Shown here: in pieces, positions 1 to 6,989 of the stretch | Layout of the letters: each line of letters begins with the position of its first letter | How positions within the stretch are numbered: position 1 is the stretch's first letter | NCBI GenBank assembly: GCA_002317305.1 | Contig: DCIZ01000156.1 | Coordinates: forward strand, 948 to 14,620 | From: Campylobacter sp. UBA1713 | GTDB taxonomy: Bacteria > Campylobacterota > Campylobacteria > Campylobacterales > Campylobacteraceae | Length of the DNA: 13,673 bases | Direction of reading: 5' to 3' | Program-made: the position numbers and the translations under genes | Notes under the pieces: generated by a model | Database searches by the model: none | Told to the model about the DNA's origin: nothing | Seen by the model: only the letters and a program-made list of their open reading frames with translations

Positions 1-377
1 TTTAGGTTTGCAAACAAAAAGTCGGTGTATTTGAAAACGCCTAAAAGTGCTATGTTAAAAACTAGCCCAAAGATGAGTGTGAGTTTGGCGTGGGTTTTTG
101 TTTTTGTAGTGTTTGTTAAATTTGAGTTTGCTAAACTACTCTCTCTCTCTCTCTCTCTGGCGAGCAGTGCTTCGATGCGGCGTGAAACGGCGTAGTTTAC
201 ACCGAGCGAAAGTAGCAAAATAGGTAAGTAAGAGAGCTTCCAAAAGCCGTAAAAAAAGAGGCTAGAGAGGAGCAAAAAGAGCTTTGATGCGTAGTCGTTG
301 AAGCGTCTAATGAGGTAGTAGAGCCCCAGCACAACGGGCAAAAAAGCAAAGATAAAAACGGGTGTTGAAAATATCAT
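1..377 (-). CDS. MBOAT-family O-acyltransferase (AlgI/PatA-like), N-terminal part, runs off the window
   Basis: This is the first 125 codons of a membrane-bound O-acyltransferase of the AlgI/PatA type, which moves acetyl groups across the inner membrane for transfer to a polysaccharide or peptidoglycan by a partner enzyme. The N-terminus (MIFSTPVFIFAFLPVVLG, then YYLIRRFNDYASKLFLLL, LFFYGFWKLSYLPILLLS and NYAVSRRIE) and the segment GLVFNIALLGVFKYTDF match the family's usual opening, with alternating membrane helices. The start ATG at 377 is preceded by AAGGA eight bases upstream. Between the second and third helices, residues 74-80 are an Arg-Glu repeat encoded by a (CT)10 tract, and the frame is open through it. 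The rest of the gene lies left of the window, so the catalytic His is not seen. Family call is firm; the acceptor is unknown. Confidence 0.85.
   Translation of the reverse strand, partial: MIFSTPVFIFAFLPVVLGLYYLIRRFNDYASKLFLLLSSLFFYGFWKLSYLPILLLSLGVNYAVSRRIEALLARERERESSLANSNLTNTTKTKTHAKLTLIFGLVFNIALLGVFKYTDFLFANL
139..158. repeat. (CT)10 dinucleotide tract inside the MBOAT gene
   Basis: Ten uninterrupted CT units on the plus strand (AG on the coding strand) lie in codons 74-80 of the MBOAT gene. With ten units the frame is open. With nine units TAG follows the tract at once, and with eleven units a TAG follows within three codons, so a change of one unit in either direction would switch the gene off. 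This is the typical form of a contingency (phase-variable) locus. Confidence 0.85.
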
Positions 378-416
378 TTGTCGTTTCCTTGTGTTTTTTT
401 GTAAAGTAAAGAGAGA

Positions 417-422
417 ATTGTA
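417..422 (-). promoter_or_regulatory. Probable -10 box of the MBOAT gene
   Basis: The minus strand reads GCTACAAT here, a good Campylobacter-type extended -10 (TACAAT), about 40 bases before the MBOAT start codon. No -35 is recognisable, which is usual in this genus. The gap 378-503 otherwise holds only AT-rich sequence and a few GGAGTTT/GGAGTGT words; I see no gene and no clear terminator in it. Confidence 0.4.
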
Positions 423-503
423 GCGAAAAAAGTTAAGTTTTTGCTGAATGTGAGGAGTGTTTGGAGTTTGGAGTGTAAAGGATAAATTTGTTTTTGTGTA
501 GAA

Positions 504-1438
504 TCATTGTGGTTTGTTTGTGGTTACGTTTGTGGTTACGTTTAAATTTACGTTTGTGGTTGAATTTGTAGAGTTGTTTTTATTTTCGTTAAAAACATAG
601 CTTTTTACGACAAATGCAGCAAATATTAAAACTAAAACACAAACACTCCAAAAAGCGATATCTTTAAGACGTTTGCAAATAAAATTTTCACTAATTTTAT
701 TTTCACCGCTCCTGCGCCTCTCTGTTAACTCTCGTAAAAACGAAAACATCATGCACAAAACCACGACAAAAAAGAGAGATACAAAACCAACGCCAAAGAG
801 AAATTCACTTTTTGCCATTTTTTCCATATTGTCAAAAATCTTGCTACTAAATGTCATCGCGCCCACGCTTCCGATGAGAATCGCCGCAAGGATGCCCAAA
901 ATAGCAACAAGGTCTTTTTTGAAATTTTTCGCCTCGTCCAGCGCCTCGTTTGCCGCTATTGTCGCACTTGTAGCCGCTCGTTCTGCTTTTTCTGCTTCGC
1001 CTTTTGCTTTTTCTATATCGTTGCGCGCACTCTCTGCCACAGTTTGAAACAGTTGCAATCTGTAAAATTCAAGCTCTATATGGTCTGCAAGCTTTTCGAT
1101 ATTGTTTTTTAGCTCGCCATTACATTTGGTTACTATTTTAGACTTTAAGTAGCTCGCCAAATTTTTTATAACTTCAATGGCTATGTCATCTGTTTTGTAG
1201 CCAAGCATCTCGCTTAACATGTATTGTGTCAAATTTGCATACGAATGTCTAAAACCAGCTGTGTAGATGTTTTTAAATTTGTCTACATAATCATCAATTT
1301 TGCTATCGTCAAATTTCTCATCAATAATACTTTTTAAGAGGTTTTTTATATCTACATCTTTTTTGTTTGGCTCGATACTTTTTACCTTTTTTTGTATATT
1401 GTTGACTGTATTTTGAAAATTTAAATTTTTTTTTCCAT
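504..1438 (-). CDS. Coiled-coil membrane protein next to the Panacea gene, frame broken at an A9 tract (possible toxin)
   Basis: As read, the ATG at 1438 (AGGAG six bases upstream) gives only ATG GAA AAA AAA ATT TAA. One extra A in the A9 run, or a -1 slip, joins it to a long frame giving about 311 residues. The uninterrupted part without that start is 504-1232, and I see no credible internal start: TTG at 1232 lacks a ribosome binding site. The joined protein has a charged Asn/Lys-rich N-terminus, an Ala/Glu/Lys-rich coiled coil (about residues 125-175), then three hydrophobic segments (VAILGILAAILIGSVGAM, FGVGFVSLFFVVVLCMMF, WSVCVLVLIFAAFVV) and a short Asn/Thr-rich tail made of 12-base repeats. 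The family is not recognised. Known Panacea antitoxins often pair with membrane-active toxins, so a toxin role is inferred from position and helices only. Confidence 0.65.
517..564. repeat. Four degenerate 12-base tandem units encoding the Thr/Asn/Val tail
   Basis: TTTGTGGTTACG occurs twice in tandem (517-528, 529-540), followed by two diverged copies (TTTAAATTTACG and TTTGTGGTTGAA). On the coding strand they give the Asn-Val-Thr-Thr / Asn-Leu-Asn-Val C-terminal tail of the membrane protein. Changes in copy number would keep the frame. Confidence 0.7.
1426..1434. repeat. A9 homopolymer (T9 on the plus strand) in codons 2-5 of the membrane protein gene
   Basis: Nine A on the coding strand follow ATGG directly. 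With nine, the frame ends at TAA after five codons; with ten, it opens into the 311-residue protein. The run also contains an A AAA AAA slippery heptamer in the zero frame, so ribosomal -1 slippage or transcriptional slippage could make the full protein without a mutation. A sequencing or assembly length error cannot be excluded. Confidence 0.8.
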
Positions 1439-1450
1439 CGCTAACTCCTC

Positions 1451-1912
1451 TTACAAAAAATATTTTCTATCTTTTACATCTTGTTCAATGTCGCTTTTTG
1501 GAATTTTTATATTTTTGCCTTCTTGATAATTTTTAGACCATGATTGTCCTTCCCTATGACTCTCATTAACTAGCTGATAGGCTGGTATTTTCAAAAGCCA
1601 CTCTATAGATTCATCGATAAATTTAATATCTACATCATTTGAGTTTAAGCTTTTAGGCTCATTGCTTGGTATTATCCAAAATCCACCAACATTTTTATAA
1701 TTTTTATGAACGCTAGGCAAAACTGGACCATATTTCCATGCTTCAAAATCTTCTTGAAAAAGATGCGTAGAACAAGCGCATAGGTAAAAATAATTCATAA
1801 AAAACAACATCTTTTGTAACTGCAAATTTGTTACTGGAGTTGTATGCACTCTAGCACAACGATATGCCACATAATCCGCCAATACATTTGAATCTTTAAA
1901 AATTCCGTTCAT
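1451..1912 (-). CDS. Panacea-domain protein (SocA-like, formerly DUF4065), putative antitoxin
   Basis: This 153-residue protein has the Panacea fold signature in order: ADYVAYRCARVHTTPVTNL at residues 13-31, LQKMLFFMNYFYLCA about 32-46, then EAWKYGPVLPSVHKNYKN about 57-74. This corresponds to the family's LQKLLYF...EAW.YGPV.P.VY pattern. Members are known as SocA, a proteolytic adaptor antitoxin in Caulobacter, and as the promiscuous Panacea antitoxins that neutralise many toxin types. Length is typical. The start ATG follows AAGGAG, and a perfect inverted repeat overlaps this start region. The gene ends 12 bases before the start of the coiled-coil membrane protein, whose SD sequence begins one base after this stop codon, so the two are probably co-transcribed and translationally linked. 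The partnership with that protein is inferred. Confidence 0.85.
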   Translation of the reverse strand: MNGIFKDSNVLADYVAYRCARVHTTPVTNLQLQKMLFFMNYFYLCACSTHLFQEDFEAWKYGPVLPSVHKNYKNVGGFWIIPSNEPKSLNSNDVDIKFIDESIEWLLKIPAYQLVNESHREGQSWSKNYQEGKNIKIPKSDIEQDVKDRKYFL

Positions 1913-1936
1913 TTTACTCTCCTTAAAATGAACGGA
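1904..1936. promoter_or_regulatory. Perfect 13-bp inverted repeat over the transcription start and start codon of the Panacea gene (probable operator)
   Basis: TCCGTTCATTTTA (1904-1916), a 7-base spacer, then TAAAATGAACGGA (1924-1936) form a perfect inverted repeat. On the coding strand it begins at the last base of the TATAAT box, its spacer is the AGGAG ribosome binding site, and its second arm contains the ATG. The expected transcription start falls inside the first arm, so the mRNA would lack the full stem. A DNA operator for autoregulation is more likely than an RNA hairpin. The bound protein is unknown. Confidence 0.65.
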
Positions 1937-1964
1937 TTATACCAAAAAAAGATTAAAATAAGAA
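1936..1964 (-). promoter_or_regulatory. Extended -10 promoter of the Panacea unit
   Basis: The minus strand reads TGGTATAAT, with a perfect TATAAT at 1941-1936 and the TG of an extended -10. A weak TTCTTA lies 17 bases upstream (1964-1959). It sits in the 68-base gap after the HerA gene and would give a leader of about 15 bases, so the Panacea pair can be expressed independently of the upstream cassette. Confidence 0.65.
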
Positions 1965-1980
1965 TAAATAGTAAAAAGCC

Positions 1981-4900
1981 TCACACTAGCTCGCGTTTTC
2001 GTTTGTCAAAAAATTTTTCCCACAAGTGTTTTAGTAGCTCCTCGTCAAAACTCCTAGCACAAAAAGCACGGCAAAATTCCACCGAAAAGTCAAATTTGCC
2101 ACGCACATTTGGCAAAATTTCTGCCATGTGAAGTGCCAAAACCGCCACGCCAAAACGCTCGCCAAAACGCCTAACCGCCTCCACTTTTGCTGAAACTGAA
2201 TTTACGCCACCACCAGCCAAACCACCAGCCGAACCACCAGCCGAACTGCCAAAATCGCCTGAAACCGAACCACCAAAACCGCCCGAAACCGAACCACCAG
2301 AACCGCCCGAAACCGAACTGCCATTTAGCACGCCAGCGCTCACGCCACTTTCAAATTTACCCGCGACAAATTTAAGATTCTCAAAAATTTCGCCACGTTT
2401 GTGCTCCTCCATCAAAGCCTCCACGTCCGCTGCGCTCACGCCACCGCCACGCTCATCAGAATCGTCAAAACCGCCACATCCGCTTGTGCCCGCCAAAAAC
2501 TGCGCCCCAAAAACCACGCCGCGCTCTGCCTCACTCGCGTAAAACGCCATCGCTGCCTCACGCAAATTTGCTTCATTCACAAGAGCTTCGTCGCTTGTCG
2601 TGTCAGCAAAAGGCTTCACCTGAACGCACACCGCTTTGCTGAATCCTCCGCAAAAAACCACCGCACGCCCCACGCCCAGCTTGCCTAAAAAAGCCGCCTG
2701 CTCGTCCTCTAACGCCATGACGTTTGAGACTGCCTCTTTGTCATCTTTTGCAAAGAGTCTGTGGACTACTTTTGTGTTTGTGTTTTTCAAAACGTCCCCT
2801 ATGAGTTTGTTAGGAATCTGGTCAGCCACCATCAAACACTCGCCGTATTTTCGAATTTCAGCTAGCATGTCGGCAAAGCACTCCACCGCTTGTTTTTTGT
2901 TGCGATTGTCGCCGTTTTCGTATTTTGAGAGAAGTCTGTGCGCCTCCTCAATGAGCGTAATGTGCCGAAGGTCGTGTTTTTTCTCTCGCCTTTTAAAGTC
3001 GTCTTTTATGGCTTCTAGCAAATTTCCCAGCAAAAAGCCCATCACGAGCGACTTTTCACCGCCATTTCGAATCTCTTCTAGCTCAAAAACCACCTTTTTG
3101 TCTAGCAATTTTCGAAAATCCACAGAGCGTTTTACGTTTAGCATAAGCCCCTTTGAGCCCACCAAAAGCCCGTTTAGCCGTGCCCGAATCGAGCCCAAAT
3201 AGTCCCTTTTTAGCCGCTCATCAAAGCCTTGCTCATTCACCACGTTTTCTACCTCCACCATCAAGTCGCTAAGTGTAGGAAAGGCGTAAACGCCGTCAGC
3301 AAAAGGATCTTCAAATTTGGAATTTTTGTTTGTGTTTACATTCCACCCTTTTTTTTCGTAAGCTGCGTAAATGGCACTCTCTATTAGCTGCGGAATCGCC
3401 GCCTCCATGTCAAATGCCGCCTCTATGCTAGCTTTTATCATGTCCACTCGTGAAGTGATGTTTTCGTTTGGGAAAAACTCAAAAGGATTCAGCCTAAACG
3501 GCGCCACGCTGTCATTTCCTAGCGTAAAAACTAGCAACTCCGGGTAGTCTTGCCTTAGAATTCTATACTCCGTCTTTGCAGGCTCTATGACCATAAAAGG
3601 CAAATTTGCCTCTTGCAAAATTCGCTGGCATGTAGTCGTCTTACCGCTACCTGTAACGCCAGTTACAAATATATGTTTGTCAAGCACCTTTTTGTCAAGG
3701 CAAAATTCCATGTTTGTCTCGTTGCCGCTTTGGACGAGTGTGCCCAGCGTTAAGCGATTCTCCTTTTCTACACTTTTGCAGTTTAGCCCAAACTCCACCT
3801 GTTCAGCTAGCGAAAGCCCCACCACTTCGTTTTGTGGCAACCCAGCGACTAGACTTAGCTCTTTTGAGCTAATGAGATTCCCCATGCCAAATTTGCTTTG
3901 CGACAAAACCGCCTTAAAACGCTCGTCTGTGCCGTTTCGTCTCGTGCGTGCTAGCTGCAAATTTGCTAGACTTTTTTGCACGTTTTGGTTTTTTAGCTCA
4001 AACGCACGCAAAGGAACTTTGTTTCCCACTTCGCCACCAAAAAGCGAAACGACCATGTTTTGTAGCTTTGTTAGCACCACTTTTGACGAAGAGAAACAAA
4101 ACATCGCACTCCTAAAAAACCCCTTTGCACTTCCGTAGTCAAGCCGCGCCAAAAGCACTTCGTCTATGAATTTCATCCAGTCTTGTGCCAGTTTGCTAAC
4201 CTCGTCAAATGTTACGCCGCTAGAGTGCGAAGTGTTGCTGCTTTTGCCTTTTGTCGAGCTTTCGTTGCTCCCTTTTGTCGTGCTTGAATTTGTGCCTTCT
4301 GTCGTGCTAGTGCCTTTTGTCGTCCCTTTTGTCTCGCTTGAATTTGTCCCGTTTGATGTGCTAAAAGTGTGGCTTTTGCTAGTGCCTCTGTTTGTGCCAG
4401 TGCTTGTGTTTTTGCCTGTTGCTTTGCTTTCATTTGAGCCGTTGTTTGTGTTATTGCTTGAGCTTCCGCTAGTCGTTCCTTGACTCGTCCCTTTTGTAGT
4501 AGTTTCGTTACTTCCGTTTGTCCATGACGTCCCATCACTCGTCCCGTCCGTGTCGCTCGTGCTACTTCCCTCGTTTTTTCCTTTTGTGCGACTTTCGCTA
4601 CCGCTTTCGCTCACCGCTTCGCTCTTGTTTTTTCCTTTTGTTGTGCTTTCGTTTGTGCCCTCTGTGGTGCTTTCGTTTGTGCCATCGCTAAAAGAGTCTT
4701 GGCTCTGTTTGCTCTTTTTGGCAAATTTGGCAAACTCATCGTAAACGGCAAAGACATTTTGCCGCACTTCACAAAACTCCGCATCGCTTACCAAAGACGA
4801 GACGACCCCAAAGCCAAATTCGTCCCCACACATGACATCTACTAGCCTGTCTACGCCTTGAAACTCCACGCCACTCTCGCCGCCTTTTTGCTCGCTCATC

Positions 4901-5340
4901 ACGCCAGCGCACCCTTCGACTGTGGCGTAGTGTTTTTGCGACCCTAGCAAATTTAGAATTTTCTCTTTTTGTATTCGTTTTACACGTGTAACGCAACTCC
5001 CGCGAAAATTCCCGCGAATCGACGGCTCCAAAATTTTTCTCCCTATCTCGTCTATGTCAAATTTTGGCTCGCCAGCTGACAAGTCCCTACACACGCCGTA
5101 GTAAAACTCCACGCCTTTGTCGTTTCCTAGCACAAGATATACAAAATTTATCCCCTCTATCCTCAAAGAGCCCAGCACATTTTCTAACGCCTCTTTTCGT
5201 GGCGCGTCCTCTTTGTAGGTGATGGTCTCTACTTTGTAAAGCTCCAAGTCAGACGCACTCAGCGTTTCACTCGCCTCAAAATTTTCCAAATTTGAGTAAA
5301 AATTCTCAAAATTCCCCAAAAACTCGCCCGCTTCGCTCAT
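1981..5340 (-). CDS. HerA/DUF87-family ATPase with Ser/Thr/Asn-Gly repeat insert
   Basis: This 1119-residue protein is a P-loop motor ATPase of the HerA/FtsK class. Walker A GVTGSGKTT is at about 561-569 (Lys567) and Walker B ITLIEEAH has Glu798/Glu799. After it come MLAEIRKYGECLMVADQIP (about 829-847) and NTNTKVVHRLFAKDDKEAV, the sensor-like part and arginine finger usual in DUF87 proteins. Residues 1-210 form an N-terminal domain of unknown function, typical of the large stand-alone members. Residues about 212-376 are a low-complexity insert of GTNESTTKG-type repeats; residues about 1003-1050 are Gly/Ser repeats, followed by a short folded tail ending in a Lys/Arg-rich segment. HerA proteins move DNA or polypeptides as hexamers. 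Here the substrate is unknown. The start ATG follows GAGGAG and overlaps the preceding stop as ATGA, so it is translationally coupled. No nuclease domain or NurA gene is visible, which argues against standard end resection. Confidence 0.85.
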   Translation of the reverse strand: MSEAGEFLGNFENFYSNLENFEASETLSASDLELYKVETITYKEDAPRKEALENVLGSLRIEGINFVYLVLGNDKGVEFYYGVCRDLSAGEPKFDIDEIGRKILEPSIRGNFRGSCVTRVKRIQKEKILNLLGSQKHYATVEGCAGVMSEQKGGESGVEFQGVDRLVDVMCGDEFGFGVVSSLVSDAEFCEVRQNVFAVYDEFAKFAKKSKQSQDSFSDGTNESTTEGTNESTTKGKNKSEAVSESGSESRTKGKNEGSSTSDTDGTSDGTSWTNGSNETTTKGTSQGTTSGSSSNNTNNGSNESKATGKNTSTGTNRGTSKSHTFSTSNGTNSSETKGTTKGTSTTEGTNSSTTKGSNESSTKGKSSNTSHSSGVTFDEVSKLAQDWMKFIDEVLLARLDYGSAKGFFRSAMFCFSSSKVVLTKLQNMVVSLFGGEVGNKVPLRAFELKNQNVQKSLANLQLARTRRNGTDERFKAVLSQSKFGMGNLISSKELSLVAGLPQNEVVGLSLAEQVEFGLNCKSVEKENRLTLGTLVQSGNETNMEFCLDKKVLDKHIFVTGVTGSGKTTTCQRILQEANLPFMVIEPAKTEYRILRQDYPELLVFTLGNDSVAPFRLNPFEFFPNENITSRVDMIKASIEAAFDMEAAIPQLIESAIYAAYEKKGWNVNTNKNSKFEDPFADGVYAFPTLSDLMVEVENVVNEQGFDERLKRDYLGSIRARLNGLLVGSKGLMLNVKRSVDFRKLLDKKVVFELEEIRNGGEKSLVMGFLLGNLLEAIKDDFKRREKKHDLRHITLIEEAHRLLSKYENGDNRNKKQAVECFADMLAEIRKYGECLMVADQIPNKLIGDVLKNTNTKVVHRLFAKDDKEAVSNVMALEDEQAAFLGKLGVGRAVVFCGGFSKAVCVQVKPFADTTSDEALVNEANLREAAMAFYASEAERGVVFGAQFLAGTSGCGGFDDSDERGGGVSAADVEALMEEHKRGEIFENLKFVAGKFESGVSAGVLNGSSVSGGSGGSVSGGFGGSVSGDFGSSAGGSAGGLAGGGVNSVSAKVEAVRRFGERFGVAVLALHMAEILPNVRGKFDFSVEFCRAFCARSFDEELLKHLWEKFFDKRKRELV
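2190..2330. repeat. Coding tandem repeats of the Gly/Ser-rich C-terminal linker of the HerA-like protein
   Basis: Short repeated units built on CCACCAGCCGAA and CCGCCCGAAACCGAA encode alternating GGSGGSVSGG / GGSAGGLAGG blocks. Units are multiples of three, so copy-number changes would alter linker length without breaking the frame. Confidence 0.6.
4215..4700. repeat. Degenerate tandem repeats encoding the Ser/Thr/Asn/Gly/Lys insert of the HerA-like protein
   Basis: About 160 codons are built from 12- to 21-base units encoding GTNESTTKG, GKNES and GTSxGT variants, with nearly all bulky hydrophobic residues absent. The sequence is coding and in frame with both flanking domains. Similar Ser/Thr/Gly-rich inserts are known in other large DUF87-type ATPases; their role is not established. 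An extended tether or a modified surface is possible. Confidence 0.7.
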
Positions 5341-5858
5341 CTCTTTCTCCTCTCTGCCTCCATCTGAAGCCTAAAATACTTTTGTAGCGCTGTCTCGTCT
5401 TTTCGTTCGACCTCTTTTAGCACCACTTTTGGTTGTGCTGCTGGCTCGCTGCCCTCTAGCTTTTCCACACGCAAAGTAGTCCAAAATTCGCCCGGTTGCA
5501 AATTTGCCTCTTCGCCGTTTTCGTCTCGACTCCCATGAAAACGAATCTCTCTAAATTCAAATTTCACCGTCTCGAGCGCCGTCATCACACTCGCCTCGTT
5601 CCACGCCTTGCCTACGCACTCTTTACGCCAAAATTTACTCTCGCAAAACCACTCTTCTAGCCTGTCATAAACAAAGACAAATTCGCACACTTCGTCATCT
5701 TGTAACTCTAGCCTGTTCTCAAACCACTTCCAGAATCCTCGCTCTAGCTCCCACGAATCTTCGCCATTTTTTCGCATTCTTCGAAACTTTTCGCCATCTT
5801 TTTCCACGACAGAAATTTTGCCGTCTTTTACCGCAAAAAGACAAATTTTACTTTTCAT
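5337..5858 (-). CDS. Unknown cytoplasmic protein, third-last member before the HerA gene cluster end
   Basis: This is a 173-residue soluble, charged protein I do not recognise. It starts with a beta-rich segment (KICLFAVKDGKISVVEKDG), has a Trp/Glu-rich middle (SWELERGFWKWFENRLEL, VYDRLEEWFCES) and a basic C-terminal helix (LQKYFRLQMEAERRKR). I chose the ATG at 5858 because AGGA lies eight bases upstream of it; the in-frame ATG at 5879 (180 residues) has no ribosome binding site. The start overlaps the end of the 276-residue gene by 11 bases and its stop overlaps the HerA start as ATGA, so it is coupled on both sides and is a core member of the cassette. An adaptor between the HerA motor and the upstream proteins is possible but is only inferred from position. 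Confidence 0.75.
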   Translation of the reverse strand: MKSKICLFAVKDGKISVVEKDGEKFRRMRKNGEDSWELERGFWKWFENRLELQDDEVCEFVFVYDRLEEWFCESKFWRKECVGKAWNEASVMTALETVKFEFREIRFHGSRDENGEEANLQPGEFWTTLRVEKLEGSEPAAQPKVVLKEVERKDETALQKYFRLQMEAERRKR

Positions 5859-6678
5859 CACTCTTTTCCTTTTTCTCATCGTTTTGTTTTGCTAGCTTCT
5901 CTTCTACTAGGCTTATGATGGCGTCAAAACGCTTGTCTAGCTCACTCTTTTCTGGCTCGGTTTTTTCTAGACTTGCTTTTACAGCACTCTCGACTTCAGC
6001 AGGCGTAGACTCTAGCTTTTCGCCCGTCCCACAGATGTAAACTGCCATGTCGCGGTCGCTTACGCCCGTCTCTTTTGCCGTGTCTAGCATCGCTTTTGCC
6101 TCTTCTGGCTTTATCTCTGCATACCCCACCGCTTGCCAAAATTCGTTGCTACTCTTTTGTCCACGCTTCTCATCGACTGCTTTTATCACCATCGCACACC
6201 CCATCGCTTGGTAGCCTAGTAGCTCAGTTTCGCTTAGTTCTTTGTCTAGCTTTACGTTGCCGCTTCTTATCTCCTCGCGCAAGTGCTCTATGTAGGCGTT
6301 TATGGAGTCAAAATCTTTTGACTTTGTCGCGCACTGTTCAGCCGCTTGTGCTAGATTCTCAAATTTGTTCTCTGGCTTGTTTTCATTTGGCGAGAGGATG
6401 TTTAGCGCAGTTGCTAACGCTCTTACTACCGTTATCACTTTACCTAGCACGCCAGAAATGGCAGTCGCAAGTGGCGCGATGGCACACATAAGCGCTTGAA
6501 CGAGAGGCGACTGGCACACTTCGGCTATCTTTGTGCACGTCTCTTTTACGAAGCTTGCCACGCCGCTTGCTACTGTTTTTATGCCGTTCCACACAGCACT
6601 ACACGCTGAGCTAATGGCGCTACTGACTGAACTTACTGCGCTACAAACGCCGTCCCATAAATTACCCCAAAACCCCAT
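5848..6678 (-). CDS. Ala/Ser-rich protein with hydrophobic, possibly membrane-active N-terminus
   Basis: The 276-residue product begins MGFWGNLWDG and has about 85 residues of Ser/Ala/Val/Cys/Trp-rich amphipathic sequence, then a hydrophobic stretch around residues 54-95 (LVQALMCAIAPLATAISGVL and GKVITVVRALATALNIL). The rest is soluble and helical: LAQAAEQCATKSKDFDSINA, a segment EFWQAVGYAEIKPEEAKAML and a highly charged Lys/Glu tail. There is no signal peptide of normal form. The opening resembles small membrane-inserting or pore-forming proteins in composition, not in any family I can name. The start ATG has AGGA seven bases upstream. The 3' end overlaps the next gene. It may be a membrane anchor or the effector of the cassette; this is inference. 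Confidence 0.75.
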   Translation of the reverse strand: MGFWGNLWDGVCSAVSSVSSAISSACSAVWNGIKTVASGVASFVKETCTKIAEVCQSPLVQALMCAIAPLATAISGVLGKVITVVRALATALNILSPNENKPENKFENLAQAAEQCATKSKDFDSINAYIEHLREEIRSGNVKLDKELSETELLGYQAMGCAMVIKAVDEKRGQKSSNEFWQAVGYAEIKPEEAKAMLDTAKETGVSDRDMAVYICGTGEKLESTPAEVESAVKASLEKTEPEKSELDKRFDAIISLVEEKLAKQNDEKKEKSDEK

Positions 6679-6734
6679 GTTTTATCCTTTAAATTTAAAT
6701 TTTTACAAATTCCGCATTCTGCTTTCTGCTTTCC

Positions 6735-6951
6735 GTTACCGCCGTCATTCGCAAGCGAAGAATCCACCGCATGGCAAGGGCAAATAATTTTCGTTTTGCG
6801 AAAAACACAAACAAAACGCCGTCATTCTGAGCAAGCGTTAGCGACCGAAGAATGACGGCGTTTGGTTTGGACGTTTTTAAATTTGGTCTTTTTACGCCCT
6901 CGCCAGTCAGGGGATTCTTCGCTTGCGCTCAGAATGACGGCGTTTGGTTTG
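6735..6951. repeat. REP-like extragenic repeats (CCGTCATTCTGAGC..AAGCGAAGAATCC)
   Basis: The 311-base gap between the Hsp70-like gene and the 276-residue gene holds at least three copies of a REP-like unit. The first (about 6741-6762, plus) reads CCGTCATTCGCAAGCGAAG. The second is a near-palindrome with 15-bp perfect arms AAACGCCGTCATTCT (6814-6828) and AGAATGACGGCGTTT (6849-6863). The third is inverted (about 6912-6945). AGAATGACGGCGTTTGGTTT is also repeated directly at 6849 and 6931. Such extragenic repeats are common in many bacterial genomes. No gene is seen in the gap, but the cassette transcript would have to pass through these hairpins. Confidence 0.7.
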
Positions 6952-6989
6952 CAGATTCTAGATATTTGCAAATTTTTGCATTCTCAAAT

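Noticed and set aside
673..1047. Plus-strand open frame of 124 codons
   Set aside because: It lies opposite the coiled-coil membrane protein, has Ser/Ala/Phe-biased shadow composition and no ribosome binding site.
2187..2688. Plus-strand open frames with Pro/Asn/Gln/His-rich repeats
   Set aside because: They are the antisense of the Gly/Ser repeat and tail of the HerA-like protein; composition follows from the repeat.
4166..4744. Repeat array that could suggest CRISPR or a hydrophobic Leu/Val/Pro membrane protein on the plus strand
   Set aside because: Units are irregular and in frame with the HerA-like protein on the minus strand; there are no equal spacers, and the plus-strand product is an antisense artefact.
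6787..6806. TTTTCG/CGAAAA hairpin as terminator of the Hsp70-like gene
   Set aside because: The stem is only six base pairs and lacks a T run on the minus strand; not enough to call.
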